DNA of 49,903 bases from Cytophagia bacterium (GCA_004293645.1 REAB01000085.1:1-49903), one strand, 5' to 3'. Counted from the stretch's first letter, positions 9,658 through 18,223 are shown. Notes: a model not told the origin generated them from the letters alone. Made by a program: numbers and translations.

Positions 9658-10887
9658 ATGCAAAAAAAGAAATCATCGGCCATTGGTAGCCTTATTTTAT
9701 GGTTTACTACGTTCATTTTGAATGCAGTAGTTGCCCAAAACCAAGCAAAAACAACGTTTGAAATCAAAGACAACGAGCGCGTGGTTTTCTTGGGCAATTC
9801 ACTCTTTGAGAATGAATTACAACACGGTTATTTAGAATTGGCACTCACCACCCGCTGGCCCAATCGCAATGTTACTTTTCGCAACCTCGGCTGGACGGGC
9901 GACAACGTGTGGGGCGAAGCTCGTAGTACTTTTACCAATCCCCCCACGCCCTATCAGCACCTCATGCAGCAAATCACGCAAGCCAAACCCACGCTCGTTT
10001 TTGTGGCTTACGGCGGCGTAGAAGCGCAAGATGGACCAGCGGGACTTCCTCGGTTCAAAGAAGGCTTCAACAAACTACTCGATAAAATTGACTCCCTGGG
10101 CGCAAAGGCGATTTTGCTGTCGCCCATTCCCGTTTGGTACGAAGATACGGCAGCCAACGTGGTCAAACGCAACGCCGATATTGAACTTTACGCCTCGGCC
10201 ATTGCCAAAATAGCCACCGAACGCGGCAAGCAGTTTATTGACATTTACAAACCGATTCAAGCGATTGAAAACAAGGCCGCTATCTTAGAAAACGGCGTGC
10301 ATCTCAACGAATTGGGCCATTATTTTTTGGCTACCGAACTCCAAAAAAACCTTGGACTTTTGCCGCAACCTTCGCCCGTTGCCATTGCCCTCTCTAAAAA
10401 TGCTCCTATCACTTCAAGCACGGCCAAAATGCTGGGAATAAGCGCAGGAAATGCCATCTTGAAATTTACAATTGATGCGAATTTTCTGCAGCTTCCGTTG
10501 CCCGATGCCAACAATTCGTTGGTAAATAATACCCAAACAATTCAGATAACTGGCTTAAAGAAAGGAATTTATAACCTTATGGCTAACAATGAAGTTATTG
10601 TTGCAGCCTCCGAAAAAAAATGGGCAGAGGGGCTGGCCATTACCCAAGGGCCAGCGTTTGAGCAAAGTCGGCAATTACAAGAAATGATAATCAAGAAAAA
10701 TGAACAGTTTTTCTTTCAATATCGCCCGCTCAACCGAACTTACATTCTTGGGTTTCGTTCTTATGAGCAAGGTCGCCACGCCAAAGGACTCGAAGAACAA
10801 AGCCTCATTATCAAATGGTTGGAAGGACAAATAAACCTAAACAGCCGCCCAAAATCAATTGTGTATCAACTCGTTTTAGTGAAATAA
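9658..10887 (+). CDS. Exported SGNH/GDSL-type esterase
   Basis: About 409 residues from ATG 9658, chosen because it gives a signal peptide (MQKKKSSAIGSLILWFTT ... VVAQ); the longer frame from 9541 would overlap the haloperoxidase gene and delay the signal. SGNH-hydrolase blocks are visible: VVFLGNSLFEN (block I, Ser48 in a GNS rather than GDS context), NLGWTGDN (block II Gly), VAYGGVEAQDG (block III area) and GVHLNELGHY (block V His). The last 150 residues form a poorly conserved beta-rich tail. Such enzymes remove acetyl or other acyl groups from sugars or small esters. It lies 83 bases after the haloperoxidase and one base before the heme-protein gene; esterases of this kind are commonly paired with that heme-protein family. 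Confidence 0.85.
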   Translation: MQKKKSSAIGSLILWFTTFILNAVVAQNQAKTTFEIKDNERVVFLGNSLFENELQHGYLELALTTRWPNRNVTFRNLGWTGDNVWGEARSTFTNPPTPYQHLMQQITQAKPTLVFVAYGGVEAQDGPAGLPRFKEGFNKLLDKIDSLGAKAILLSPIPVWYEDTAANVVKRNADIELYASAIAKIATERGKQFIDIYKPIQAIENKAAILENGVHLNELGHYFLATELQKNLGLLPQPSPVAIALSKNAPITSSTAKMLGISAGNAILKFTIDANFLQLPLPDANNSLVNNTQTIQITGLKKGIYNLMANNEVIVAASEKKWAEGLAITQGPAFEQSRQLQEMIIKKNEQFFFQYRPLNRTYILGFRSYEQGRHAKGLEEQSLIIKWLEGQINLNSRPKSIVYQLVLVK

Positions 10888-10888
10888 T

Positions 10889-13800
10889 ATGAAAACCTTC
10901 AAATTTCTGACACGCATTGGCATCTTACCTTTGGCTTTGCTCATTACCTCTTCGGCGCACCAAGAAAGCCGCAAAGAAAACCCCATTCCCAACGTGCAGC
11001 GCGAACTGGAAGCATTCAAAGTAGCCGATGGTTTTGAGGTAACACTCTGGGCAGCAGAACCACTCGTGGCCAAGCCCATTCAAATGAACTGGGACGCTGA
11101 CGGCCGCCTGTGGGTAGTGAGCAGTACTGCTTATCCGCACTTAAAAACGGGCGAAGAAGCCAACGACAAGGTCTTTGTGATAGAAGACACCGACGGCGAC
11201 GGCAAGGCCGATAAATCAACCGTTTTTGCCGAAGGACTCATTACGCCCACGGGTATTTTGCCTGGAGACGGCGGCGTATATGTAGCCAACTCTACCGAAA
11301 TTTTGCACTTTTCCGATACGGATGGAGATGGGAAAGCAGATAAAAAACGCCGAATTTTGCACGGTTTTGGCACTGCCGATACCCACCACCTCATTCACAC
11401 ATTCCGCTGGGGACCCGAGGGGAATCTGTACTTCAACCAATCTATTTACATTCATAGCCACGTTGAGACACCCTTTGGAACAAAAAGGCTCGAAGGCGGC
11501 GGTGTGTGGCAACTCAACACCAAAAATCTGGACATGAACGTCTATGCACGGGGTTTAGTCAATCCTTGGGGCTTGCAGTTCGACCGCTGGGGACAGTCAT
11601 TTTTGACCGATGGCGCAGGCGGAGAAGGCATCAATTACGCTTTTCCAGGAGCTACTTTTTTGGCCACTCCAGGGGCAGAAAGAATCTTGCGCGGACTTAA
11701 CCCAGGCCAACCCAAACACAGTGGCTTGGACGTAATTTCGGGGCGGCATTTGCCTGATTCGTGGCAAGGAAGCCTCATTACCAACGACTTCCGTGCCAAT
11801 CGCATCAACCGTTTCAAACTCGAAGCGCAAGGCAGCGGCTATGCTTCCAAACAAGTTGAAGACCTGCTTTCTACCAACCACGTGGCGTTTCGGCCCGTAG
11901 ATATTTCGGTGGGGACAGACGGAGCTATTTACGTAGCCGACTGGTACAACCCCATTATTCAGCACGGCGAGGTGGACTTTCACGACCCACGCCGCGACCA
12001 GCAAAACGGTCGCATTTGGCGCATTGTGGCCAAAAATCGCCCCTTGGTGAAGGCCCCCCAGCTCACCAAAGCAAGCGTAAATGAACTATTAGAAGCCCTC
12101 AAACTACCCGAAGATTGGACCCGCACCCAAGCCAAGCAAGTGCTCAAAGCCCGTGGTAGTAAAGAAGTGCTACCCGCTTTGCAAATGTGGGTGCAAAATT
12201 TAGACAAAACCAATACCAACTACGAGCACCATTTGCTGGAGGCACTGTGGGTGTATCAAACGCTGCAAGTGATAAACGAACCGTTGCTTTTGAGTTTGCT
12301 CAACGCCAAAAACCACCAAGCGCGGGCGGCGGCTTTGCGCGCACTTGAATTATGGCACCACAAAATCACCAATCCGTCGGCTTTGCTCGCCAAAGCCATA
12401 ACCGACCTACACCCACAGGTTCGTCTGGAAGCGGTCATTGCACTTCGCAACGTCAAAACAGCTGAAACGGCGCGTACGGCTTTATCAATTTTGGACGAGC
12501 CAATGGACGAATTTCTGGATTTTGCGCTTTGGCAAACCATTCGTGAACTTGAGCCTTTGTGGGCAACACAATTGAAAACAAATCCCGATTTTTTGGGTAA
12601 TCCAAAAAAAACAGCTTTTGCGTTAAAATCTGCCAGTAGCTCCGAAGCTGTTTCGCAATTGACGCAACTGTACCAAAGAGGTCAAATTCCTGCCGAATAC
12701 CAGCAAGATGTGCTTGCTTCGATTGCTAAATTTGGTAGCGCAGCCAACGTAACTAACTTGTTTGAATTGGCCATTCAAGAAAATAACGGCAAAAATTTGC
12801 CCAGTCAATTGGCCGCCTTGGAAACGTCCGCCCGACGGGGCATCAAGCCAACGGAAAAACCTAACCGCGTTCTTGGTTTCGTAGAAAATGAAGACGAGGC
12901 TGTGGCAAGGGCTGCGATGCGACTCATTGGTCTATGGCAACTCAGCGAATTGAACGATAAGCTGGTAAGTTTTGCCAAAAACGATACCAAAAACGGCCAA
13001 AAAACGGCTTTAGATGCTTTGATTGCCATGAATAGCGACCAAGCGCGGCAGTTGTTAGTGGGCATGACGACCAAAGAAAACCCAACCGCACTAAAATTGG
13101 CGGCGGCATCGCGGTTGGTAGCAGTCAATGCCACCCAATATGCCCCCATCGGTGCGGAACTGTTGCGGAGTTTACCCGCCGAAGCTGACGCAGCCGAGTT
13201 GTTTAGGGCATTTTTTGCCAATAAAATGGGCGTTATTGCGCTTACAACCGAACTAAACGCCAAAAAAATCCCTACTGACAGAGCTATTTTGGGACGGCAA
13301 GCCCTGCAACGCCTGCAATCCAGCCAACGCAACAGCGAAGATGGCCAGCTTTTGATTAAAGCATTGGAAGCATCGGGCGGCTTTTTGCCCGTCGAAAAAA
13401 TGCCCCAAGAACTGAAGGAAGCCGAAATAGCGAGTTTGGCTAAAACCATTTCTGAAACTGCCGACCCCGTGAAAGGCGAAGCTATTTTTCGCAAAAGTGG
13501 GTTGGCTTGCTTTACTTGCCACGCCATTGGCGGAGCAGGCGGCCGCATTGGGCCCGATTTGAGCAGCCTCGGCACCAGCTCGCCCGTAGCCACCATCATC
13601 AAGTCTATTATTTACCCAAATGCCTCTATCAAAGAAGGTTACGAGTTGCAGCGGGTTGTTAAAAAAGACAAAAGTGAAATAATGGGTTACTTGGTTGGCA
13701 ACGGCGCCGCCGAAATTGTGCTGCGCGACGTAACAGGCTCAGAAATAGCCATTCCAAAAAGCCAAGTGAGTAGCATAGACAAAGTAGCGGGTTCGTTGAT

Positions 13801-14353
13801 GCCTGCGGGTTTGACGGCGGGTTTAGACCAAGAAGAATTTAAAAACCTCATCGGTTTTTTGTCCAAAATGGGCGAATCTGGCAAATTCCGCGTGCCTACT
13901 GCGCGGTTCGTGCGCCGTTGGAATGGCGTGGCTTCGAGCAAAGAATTGATAAAAAAAATGACTACCGAGGGTATTGGCTACGTAGCCAAAGAAAATGCCA
14001 AGTTGGTTTATGAACCTGCATACAGCAAAATAGCGGGCGATTTACCATTAGACGAACTACCAACGGTTGAAATCAGCCCCAACAAAAAATATACTTTCGT
14101 AAAGTTTGACCTTGAAGTATTAAGTAAAGGTAGCGTCAATTTGAACCTGAATACAACGCTCGGTGTAAGTATGTGGGTAAATGGAAAACCGCTCAAAGTA
14201 AACGAATTAGGAGTTGTGGCAGATCTTCCAGCGGGCATTCATTCGTTTACGATGGCCTTAGAGCATGGGTTGTTCAAGGAGCGCGTTTTGAGTGTTCAAC
14301 TGCCCGATACCGAAGGTGGCACCGCCCAAACGCGCTTGGTTATGGGGCGCTGA
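10889..14353 (+). CDS. PVC-type heme-binding CxxCH protein (propeller / HEAT / cytochrome c)
   Basis: A 1154-residue exported protein. After a signal peptide (MKTFKFLTRIGILPLALLIT) comes a six-bladed propeller resembling sugar dehydrogenases, about 35-385 (FEVTLWAAEPLVAKP, two DTDGDGKADK calcium-loop-like motifs, TDGAIYVADWYNP, DQQNGRIWRI). A helical HEAT-like region follows at about 395-850, then a cytochrome c domain with CFTCH at 874-878 inside GEAIFRKSGLACFTCH. About 190 C-terminal residues look like a beta-sandwich. This order matches the membrane-bound dehydrogenase / PVC-type heme protein family known from Planctomycetes and Bacteroidota. It likely oxidises a sugar or alcohol in the periplasm and passes electrons to the cytochrome domain. 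It starts one base after the SGNH stop and closes the operon, followed by a weak hairpin. Confidence 0.9.
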   Translation: MKTFKFLTRIGILPLALLITSSAHQESRKENPIPNVQRELEAFKVADGFEVTLWAAEPLVAKPIQMNWDADGRLWVVSSTAYPHLKTGEEANDKVFVIEDTDGDGKADKSTVFAEGLITPTGILPGDGGVYVANSTEILHFSDTDGDGKADKKRRILHGFGTADTHHLIHTFRWGPEGNLYFNQSIYIHSHVETPFGTKRLEGGGVWQLNTKNLDMNVYARGLVNPWGLQFDRWGQSFLTDGAGGEGINYAFPGATFLATPGAERILRGLNPGQPKHSGLDVISGRHLPDSWQGSLITNDFRANRINRFKLEAQGSGYASKQVEDLLSTNHVAFRPVDISVGTDGAIYVADWYNPIIQHGEVDFHDPRRDQQNGRIWRIVAKNRPLVKAPQLTKASVNELLEALKLPEDWTRTQAKQVLKARGSKEVLPALQMWVQNLDKTNTNYEHHLLEALWVYQTLQVINEPLLLSLLNAKNHQARAAALRALELWHHKITNPSALLAKAITDLHPQVRLEAVIALRNVKTAETARTALSILDEPMDEFLDFALWQTIRELEPLWATQLKTNPDFLGNPKKTAFALKSASSSEAVSQLTQLYQRGQIPAEYQQDVLASIAKFGSAANVTNLFELAIQENNGKNLPSQLAALETSARRGIKPTEKPNRVLGFVENEDEAVARAAMRLIGLWQLSELNDKLVSFAKNDTKNGQKTALDALIAMNSDQARQLLVGMTTKENPTALKLAAASRLVAVNATQYAPIGAELLRSLPAEADAAELFRAFFANKMGVIALTTELNAKKIPTDRAILGRQALQRLQSSQRNSEDGQLLIKALEASGGFLPVEKMPQELKEAEIASLAKTISETADPVKGEAIFRKSGLACFTCHAIGGAGGRIGPDLSSLGTSSPVATIIKSIIYPNASIKEGYELQRVVKKDKSEIMGYLVGNGAAEIVLRDVTGSEIAIPKSQVSSIDKVAGSLMPAGLTAGLDQEEFKNLIGFLSKMGESGKFRVPTARFVRRWNGVASSKELIKKMTTEGIGYVAKENAKLVYEPAYSKIAGDLPLDELPTVEISPNKKYTFVKFDLEVLSKGSVNLNLNTTLGVSMWVNGKPLKVNELGVVADLPAGIHSFTMALEHGLFKERVLSVQLPDTEGGTAQTRLVMGR

Positions 14354-14406
14354 TTCCAACAAAAAGATCACGGAATCAACCGTCAAATGCAATTTTAGAT
14401 AATTCT

Positions 14407-14430
14407 AAAAAACCTCCTTTGGTGTTTTTC
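14407..14430 (+). terminator. Weak terminator-like hairpin after the heme-protein gene
   Basis: An A-run followed by CCTCC-TTT-GGTG and a T5 run can fold into a short, mismatched hairpin with a U tail, about 55 bases after the stop at 14353. The position is right for an operon end but the stem is imperfect. Confidence 0.35.
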
Positions 14431-14545
14431 AATTTAAACCTTTACGGGGACGATTGTTGATTAAATCTTGTATTTATTGTATTCTTTCATCAGCAATAGT
14501 ATCAAAATCTGCTTTTTTAAGAATATAAGTGCTTGTGCAAAATTA

Positions 14546-14650
14546 GGCGCGGGGCCGCCCGTGCGGTTCGCCGCTGCGACGCGGGGCCCGCAGCGGCGGA
14601 CCGTGCCCGTGCGGTTCGCCGCTGCGACGCCCGTGCGGTTGGCCGCCGCC
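14546..14650. repeat. GC-rich iterated repeat island
   Basis: Within AT-rich flanks there is a 105-base stretch of about 80% G+C. The 24-base unit beginning CCCGTGCGGTTCGCCGCTGC occurs exactly at 14558-14581 and 14606-14629. A diverged third copy (CCCGTGCGGTTGGCCGCCGC) lies at 14630-14650. Between the first two, CGCAGCGGCGGACCG (about 14589-14603) is a near-perfect reverse complement (14 of 15) of the CGGTTCGCCGCTGCG core. The region can therefore fold into strong hairpins. Any reading frame through it gives a repetitive AAANRTG-like peptide and is not a gene. Composition is quite unlike the rest of the window, which suggests an acquired or mobile repeat. Confidence 0.8.
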
Positions 14651-14661
14651 ATGATACTATT

Positions 14662-14726
14662 ATTGGTGGCACGACCGACTTAATATGTTGAATAAAAGCA
14701 TCTTAAGTAATAGTCGTACCACCAAT
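14662..14726. repeat. Long imperfect palindrome
   Basis: ATTGGTGGCACGACCGACTT at 14662-14681 pairs imperfectly with 14703-14726 (which reads ATTGGTGGTACGACTATTAC in reverse complement), enclosing about 20 AT-rich bases. The stem has one G-T type change and a small insertion. It follows the GC-rich repeat directly. It could be a transcription terminator, a small MITE-like element or an attachment-type site. The 216 bases after it, up to 14942, show no gene. Confidence 0.5.
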
Positions 14727-14942
14727 TAAATATGCCCAACTACTTACCAAGTTGTCTTTATTGTAAAAAAAGGAGAAATCTAAAGCCATTTTCCGACCAT
14801 TCAAACCCAATGTTTTTGGGGAGGGCATAACATAATGAAGGGACAGACAGTATTTTGTTGGAAGGTTTGATTAAAAACGTTTGGGTTTTTGTTGTAGTGA
14901 TTTCACCACAATATTTCTATAAAAAAGCTCTGCTCCTTCCCG

Positions 14943-15467
14943 GGTTCAGGAGGCTATGGTGATTTTGCAGGTAACAGCGCCCTTTTGGACTCTTATTTAC
15001 AGGATTCCCGTGTAATGGCTTTTTATAATCAAATATCTCAGGGGGAAAGCGATTTTTACAGAAGAAACCCTTATTTAATCACAGGAGTAGCACTCAATAG
15101 ATTAACTGCGTTAAATTTAGTTGTAAAGCACTATGGTTTTGGCGGGTAAGCAACTAATGGTAATGCGTTTTTTCATGCTACATGGAGTTACTTAAATGCG
15201 GCAAGGTTTGGAGCGGCAGATGCAAAAAGAATAGGGGATATTCACGAGCAATTTGATACAGCAAACGCTCATGAATCGTATAAGCAGATGGACTTCCATA
15301 ACAATAATTTGGGTATTACTATTTGGAATAACTATTCTGATTCTTTTTGGAGCACGACCATTGGCGGCTTACATTTGGTTGCTGAAGCCATAACTGGCGG
15401 TCAAGGCAGAAGAGTGGATGATAATTTTAACCTGGTACCTACTGATGGTTACCTATTTAGACCTTAA
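14943..15467 (+). pseudogene. Orphan C-terminal domain (DUF6973-like), interrupted by an in-frame stop
   Basis: No start codon or full-length frame exists, yet one frame from about 14943 to TAA 15465-15467 reads like protein: GSGGYGDFAGNSALLDSYLQ, then a TAA at 15147-15149 in the context HYGFGG-stop-ATNGNAFFHATW, then AARFGAADAKRIGDIHE, MDFHNNNLG and a final DNFNLVPTDGYLFRP. The NAFxHAxW, HE and DxHNN signatures resemble the DUF6973-type domain found at the C-termini of secreted proteins (family from memory, moderate confidence). About 175 residues remain and the frame is closed upstream by TGA at 14898-14900. It looks like a detached, decayed C-terminal cassette of a larger secreted protein. 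A small lipoprotein gene starts ten bases downstream, an arrangement like toxin tip plus immunity gene. Confidence 0.65.
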
Positions 15468-15476
15468 AAGTTAATT

Positions 15477-15878
15477 ATGATAAGCAAAACAGCCCTCTGT
15501 TGTATTCTAAGCATGATGACATTCCTATTGAGTGGTTGCGAATACCGTCCATTGCTTGAAACGCGCCTGGAAATCAAAAACCCAGCCAAAGCACATACTT
15601 TTAAATTTTATATAGACCCAAAAGGACTTACCACGCACTATTATAGCCGCATACATGGGGAACTGGATGGAAATGCTGAAATAAGAAGGTATGCCGACTG
15701 TGGTGGTTACAAAAACTGTGACCCTTTAATTGGTAGCCTGTATTCTATACATGAGTTGCCCAAAGGGAAGGTTTATGTGGGAGATTCGTCGGAGTATCTT
15801 GGAGGAACTGTTATCATCAGGTATAAGCCCAAAGGAGCTACAAAGGGGCGTTTGTTTATTGATATTCGCGTGCCATAA
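15477..15878 (+). CDS. Small lipoprotein of unknown function
   Basis: A 133-residue lipoprotein: signal peptide with lipobox LLSGC (Cys21), then a soluble domain rich in beta-forming residues with two further cysteines in ADCGGYKNCDP that could form a disulfide. I do not recognise the family. It starts ten bases after the end of the broken DUF6973-like fragment, same strand. That spacing and its membrane anchoring would suit an immunity protein for a secreted toxin domain, but this is inference from position only. It is intact, unlike its neighbour, and is followed by the convergent LacI-type gene. Confidence 0.75.
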   Translation: MISKTALCCILSMMTFLLSGCEYRPLLETRLEIKNPAKAHTFKFYIDPKGLTTHYYSRIHGELDGNAEIRRYADCGGYKNCDPLIGSLYSIHELPKGKVYVGDSSEYLGGTVIIRYKPKGATKGRLFIDIRVP

Positions 15879-15939
15879 AGCTGCTGCCAACCAGCCAAAA
15901 ATGTCCCATACAGTAATGTGCGCTTTTTATCTATGATGC

Positions 15940-16965
15940 TCAACCAACCTCAGAACGAATAGAAGAACCCCGCACCACCAATTGCGTGGGTAATATGGTA
16001 GTTTCTGGCAACAAGTTGTCGGTGTCGAGTTGTTTGAGCAGTAGCCGCACCGCCTCGCGCCCCATGTCTTGAATGGGCTGACTAACGCTGGTGAGCGAGG
16101 GGGTGAGGTAGTCGCAGGTGGGCTCGTTGTTAAAACTCACCACAGCCACGTCCGCTGGAATACGCAGCCCGCGTTGTTTGAGGGCGTGCATGGCCGCAAA
16201 CGCAATGCGGTCGCTCATGACGAGCAACCCGTCGGGTGCGTCGGGCAAATTCATGAGGTTGAAGGTTTGCATCATGGTGTTTTCTTGCGAAAAATCGCTG
16301 TGCAACACGTACCGTTTTTGAAAAGGGAGCTGGTGCTGTTGAAGCGCAGCCTTAAAACCTTCTACGCGCTGATTGCTGATGAGCAAATTGGGAGGACCTG
16401 CCAAGAAGCCCAACCGTTTGCAACCATTCTCAATGAGGTGCTCAGTGGCTTGAAAAGCGGCCAACTGGTTATCTACAATCACTTTCGATGCTTCCAAACC
16501 CTCAATATAGCGGTCGAACAATACGACGGGGATTTTTTTGCGAACCAGTCGCTCAATGTGTTCATACTGGCTTGTGTCGCGCGAGAGCGAAATGATAAAA
16601 CCTTCGACCTTGCTGTTGAGTAGGTTTTGAATTTGACTCACTTCGCGCAAATAAGACTCACCAGTTTGGCAAATCATCACGCTATAACCTGCCTGTAAAG
16701 CGGCTTCTTCGATGCCATTAATAATGGACGAAAAAAAGTAGTAATTCAAACTGGGCACTATCAAACCAATGGTTTTGGTGTGGCTTTTTGCGAGGCTTTT
16801 GGCCAGCATATTGGGCTGGTAGTCCAGCTCTTCAGCTACCCGCACTACTGCTGCGCGGGTTTCGGGTTTTATTTGGGACAAGCCTCGCAGTGCCCGCGAA
16901 ACCGTGGAAGTAGAGAGGCCCAATTGATAGGCAATTTCTTTGATGGTAGAGGTATTGGTTTTCAT
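15940..16965 (-). CDS. LacI/GalR-family transcriptional regulator of the uronate PUL
   Basis: A 341-residue repressor. The N-terminal helix-turn-helix is canonical (TIKEIAYQLGLSTSTVSRAL, with the LSTSTVSRAL recognition helix) followed by a hinge with YQPNMLAKSLA. The C-terminal part is a periplasmic-binding-like effector domain (TIGLIVPSLNYYFFSSIINGIE, VVLFDRYIEG, RLGFLAGPP, DGLLVMSDRIAFAAMHALK, VAVVSFNNEP). It is transcribed away from the GH88 gene, and a near-perfect LacI operator lies 10 bases before its own start. It probably represses the divergent PUL genes and itself until a sugar or unsaturated uronate binds. PUL control by LacI instead of a hybrid two-component sensor or ECF sigma/anti-sigma pair is less common in Bacteroidota. 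Confidence 0.93.
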   Translation of the reverse strand: MKTNTSTIKEIAYQLGLSTSTVSRALRGLSQIKPETRAAVVRVAEELDYQPNMLAKSLAKSHTKTIGLIVPSLNYYFFSSIINGIEEAALQAGYSVMICQTGESYLREVSQIQNLLNSKVEGFIISLSRDTSQYEHIERLVRKKIPVVLFDRYIEGLEASKVIVDNQLAAFQATEHLIENGCKRLGFLAGPPNLLISNQRVEGFKAALQQHQLPFQKRYVLHSDFSQENTMMQTFNLMNLPDAPDGLLVMSDRIAFAAMHALKQRGLRIPADVAVVSFNNEPTCDYLTPSLTSVSQPIQDMGREAVRLLLKQLDTDNLLPETTILPTQLVVRGSSIRSEVG

Positions 16966-16974
16966 AAATAGTCT

Positions 16975-16986
16975 GCAAGCGTTTGC
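16975..16986. promoter_or_regulatory. LacI-type operator between lacI-like gene and GH88
   Basis: GCAAGCGTTTGC is an almost perfect palindrome around a central CG (one mismatched pair), matching the GCAAACGTTTGC-type operators of the LacI family. It lies in the 106-base divergent gap, 10 bases before the regulator start and 85 bases before the GH88 start, so it could control both directions. No second full copy was found upstream of the SusC or the second heparinase gene. Confidence 0.65.
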
Positions 16987-17071
16987 GGGAAAATTGCGGG
17001 AATAAATGCAAGCAAATATCAGTAGGAATCTTTAAATTTCGATTTATTCCAGTAAAAATTGTACTTAAATT

Positions 17072-18223
17072 ATGAAACATCTGTTTTTAGTGCTTACTCT
17101 TGCTTCAACTGTTTGTTTGGGACAGTTAAATGTGAACAAAGAATTTGAATTTGCCGCCAAGCAATACGAAGGTATGTTGGCTGCCCACCCCGACCTCACC
17201 CAATTTCCGCAATCTACACTACCCGACGGAAAACCCCGCGACATGAAGTCAAGTTGGTGGTGCAGTGGTTTTTTTGGTGGTTCGCTCTGGTATATTTTTG
17301 AAAAAACCCAAGACCCCAAATGGAAAGATGCGGCTCATCAGTGGACCATGGCCGTAGAAAAAGAACAATTCAATACCCGAACACACGATTTAGGATTTAT
17401 GCTGTACTGCCCTTTTGGCAACGGCTATCGGCTAACCAAAAATGAAACCTATAAAAATATCATGCTGACGGGGGCAAAATCGCTGGCGACGCGCTTTGAC
17501 CCGAAAGTTGGTTTGATAAAATCGTGGGAAACATTTAAAGGTGGCTACACTTATCCTGTCATTATTGACAACATGATGAACTTGGAGTTCTTGTTTTGGG
17601 CGGCGCGCGAGTCGGGCAATAAAGATTTCTACAACTTGAGCGTTACACACGCCGATAATACGATTAAAAATCACTTTCGGCCTGATTACAGCAGCTATCA
17701 CGTGGTTTGCTACGGCCCCAATGGTGAGGTTTTAATCCAAAAAACCCACCAAGGCGCCGCCGACGACTCGCCGTGGGCACGGGGACAAGCGTGGGGATTG
17801 TACGGATACACGGTAATGTACCGCGAAACCAAAGATAAAAAGTACTTAGACCAGGCCCGAAAAATTGCCAATTTTATGCTCAAACACCCCAATCTTCCTG
17901 CCGATAAGGTGCCTTATTGGGATTTTAGCAAGCCAGGCGAAGAACGCGACGCTTCGGCAGGGGCTATCTTGGCTTCGGCCTTGCTCGAGCTAAGTACTTA
18001 TGGCGGCAAAAGTGCCAAAAGCTACTACAAAGATGCCGTTACGATTTTGACGAGCCTCTCAAAAGCCCCCTACAAAGCCGAAATTGGTCAAAACAATCAT
18101 TTTATTTTGCAACACAGTACAGGCCATAAACCTGGTAATTCAGAAGTTGATGTGCCACTTGTCTATGCCGACTATTACTATTTGGAAGCATTGCTTCGGT
18201 ACCAGGCCTTGAATAAAAAATAG
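17072..18223 (+). CDS. GH88 unsaturated glucuronyl hydrolase
   Basis: A 383-residue exported enzyme (signal peptide MKHLFLVLTLASTVCLGQ) of glycoside hydrolase family 88. These enzymes hydrate and release the 4,5-unsaturated uronic acid that polysaccharide lyases leave at the non-reducing end. The (alpha/alpha)6-barrel signatures are present: THDLGFMLYCPF with Asp106 and YPVIIDNMMNLEFLFWAA with Asp166, matching the two catalytic Asp positions of characterised enzymes. Further on are HQGAADDSPWARGQAWGLYGY (about 226-246) and VDVPLVYADYYYLEALLR near the C-terminus. Length is normal. First gene of the PUL rightward operon; the DUF1080 gene follows after 44 bases. With two heparinase-type lyases in the same locus this is the terminal step of depolymerisation. 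Confidence 0.92.
   Translation: MKHLFLVLTLASTVCLGQLNVNKEFEFAAKQYEGMLAAHPDLTQFPQSTLPDGKPRDMKSSWWCSGFFGGSLWYIFEKTQDPKWKDAAHQWTMAVEKEQFNTRTHDLGFMLYCPFGNGYRLTKNETYKNIMLTGAKSLATRFDPKVGLIKSWETFKGGYTYPVIIDNMMNLEFLFWAARESGNKDFYNLSVTHADNTIKNHFRPDYSSYHVVCYGPNGEVLIQKTHQGAADDSPWARGQAWGLYGYTVMYRETKDKKYLDQARKIANFMLKHPNLPADKVPYWDFSKPGEERDASAGAILASALLELSTYGGKSAKSYYKDAVTILTSLSKAPYKAEIGQNNHFILQHSTGHKPGNSEVDVPLVYADYYYLEALLRYQALNKK

Noticed and set aside
12805-13602. 265-codon open frame on the minus strand inside the heme-protein gene
   Set aside because: It mirrors the codon pattern of the real plus-strand gene, whose HEAT and cytochrome motifs are convincing; the antisense product has no recognisable domain.
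14461-14683. Two opposing 60-70 codon frames through the GC-rich repeat
   Set aside because: They encode an iterated AAANRTG-like peptide created by the nucleotide repeat and have no start context or family features.
16069-16623. 184-codon plus-strand frame opposite the LacI-type regulator
   Set aside because: Antisense shadow of a well supported regulator gene.
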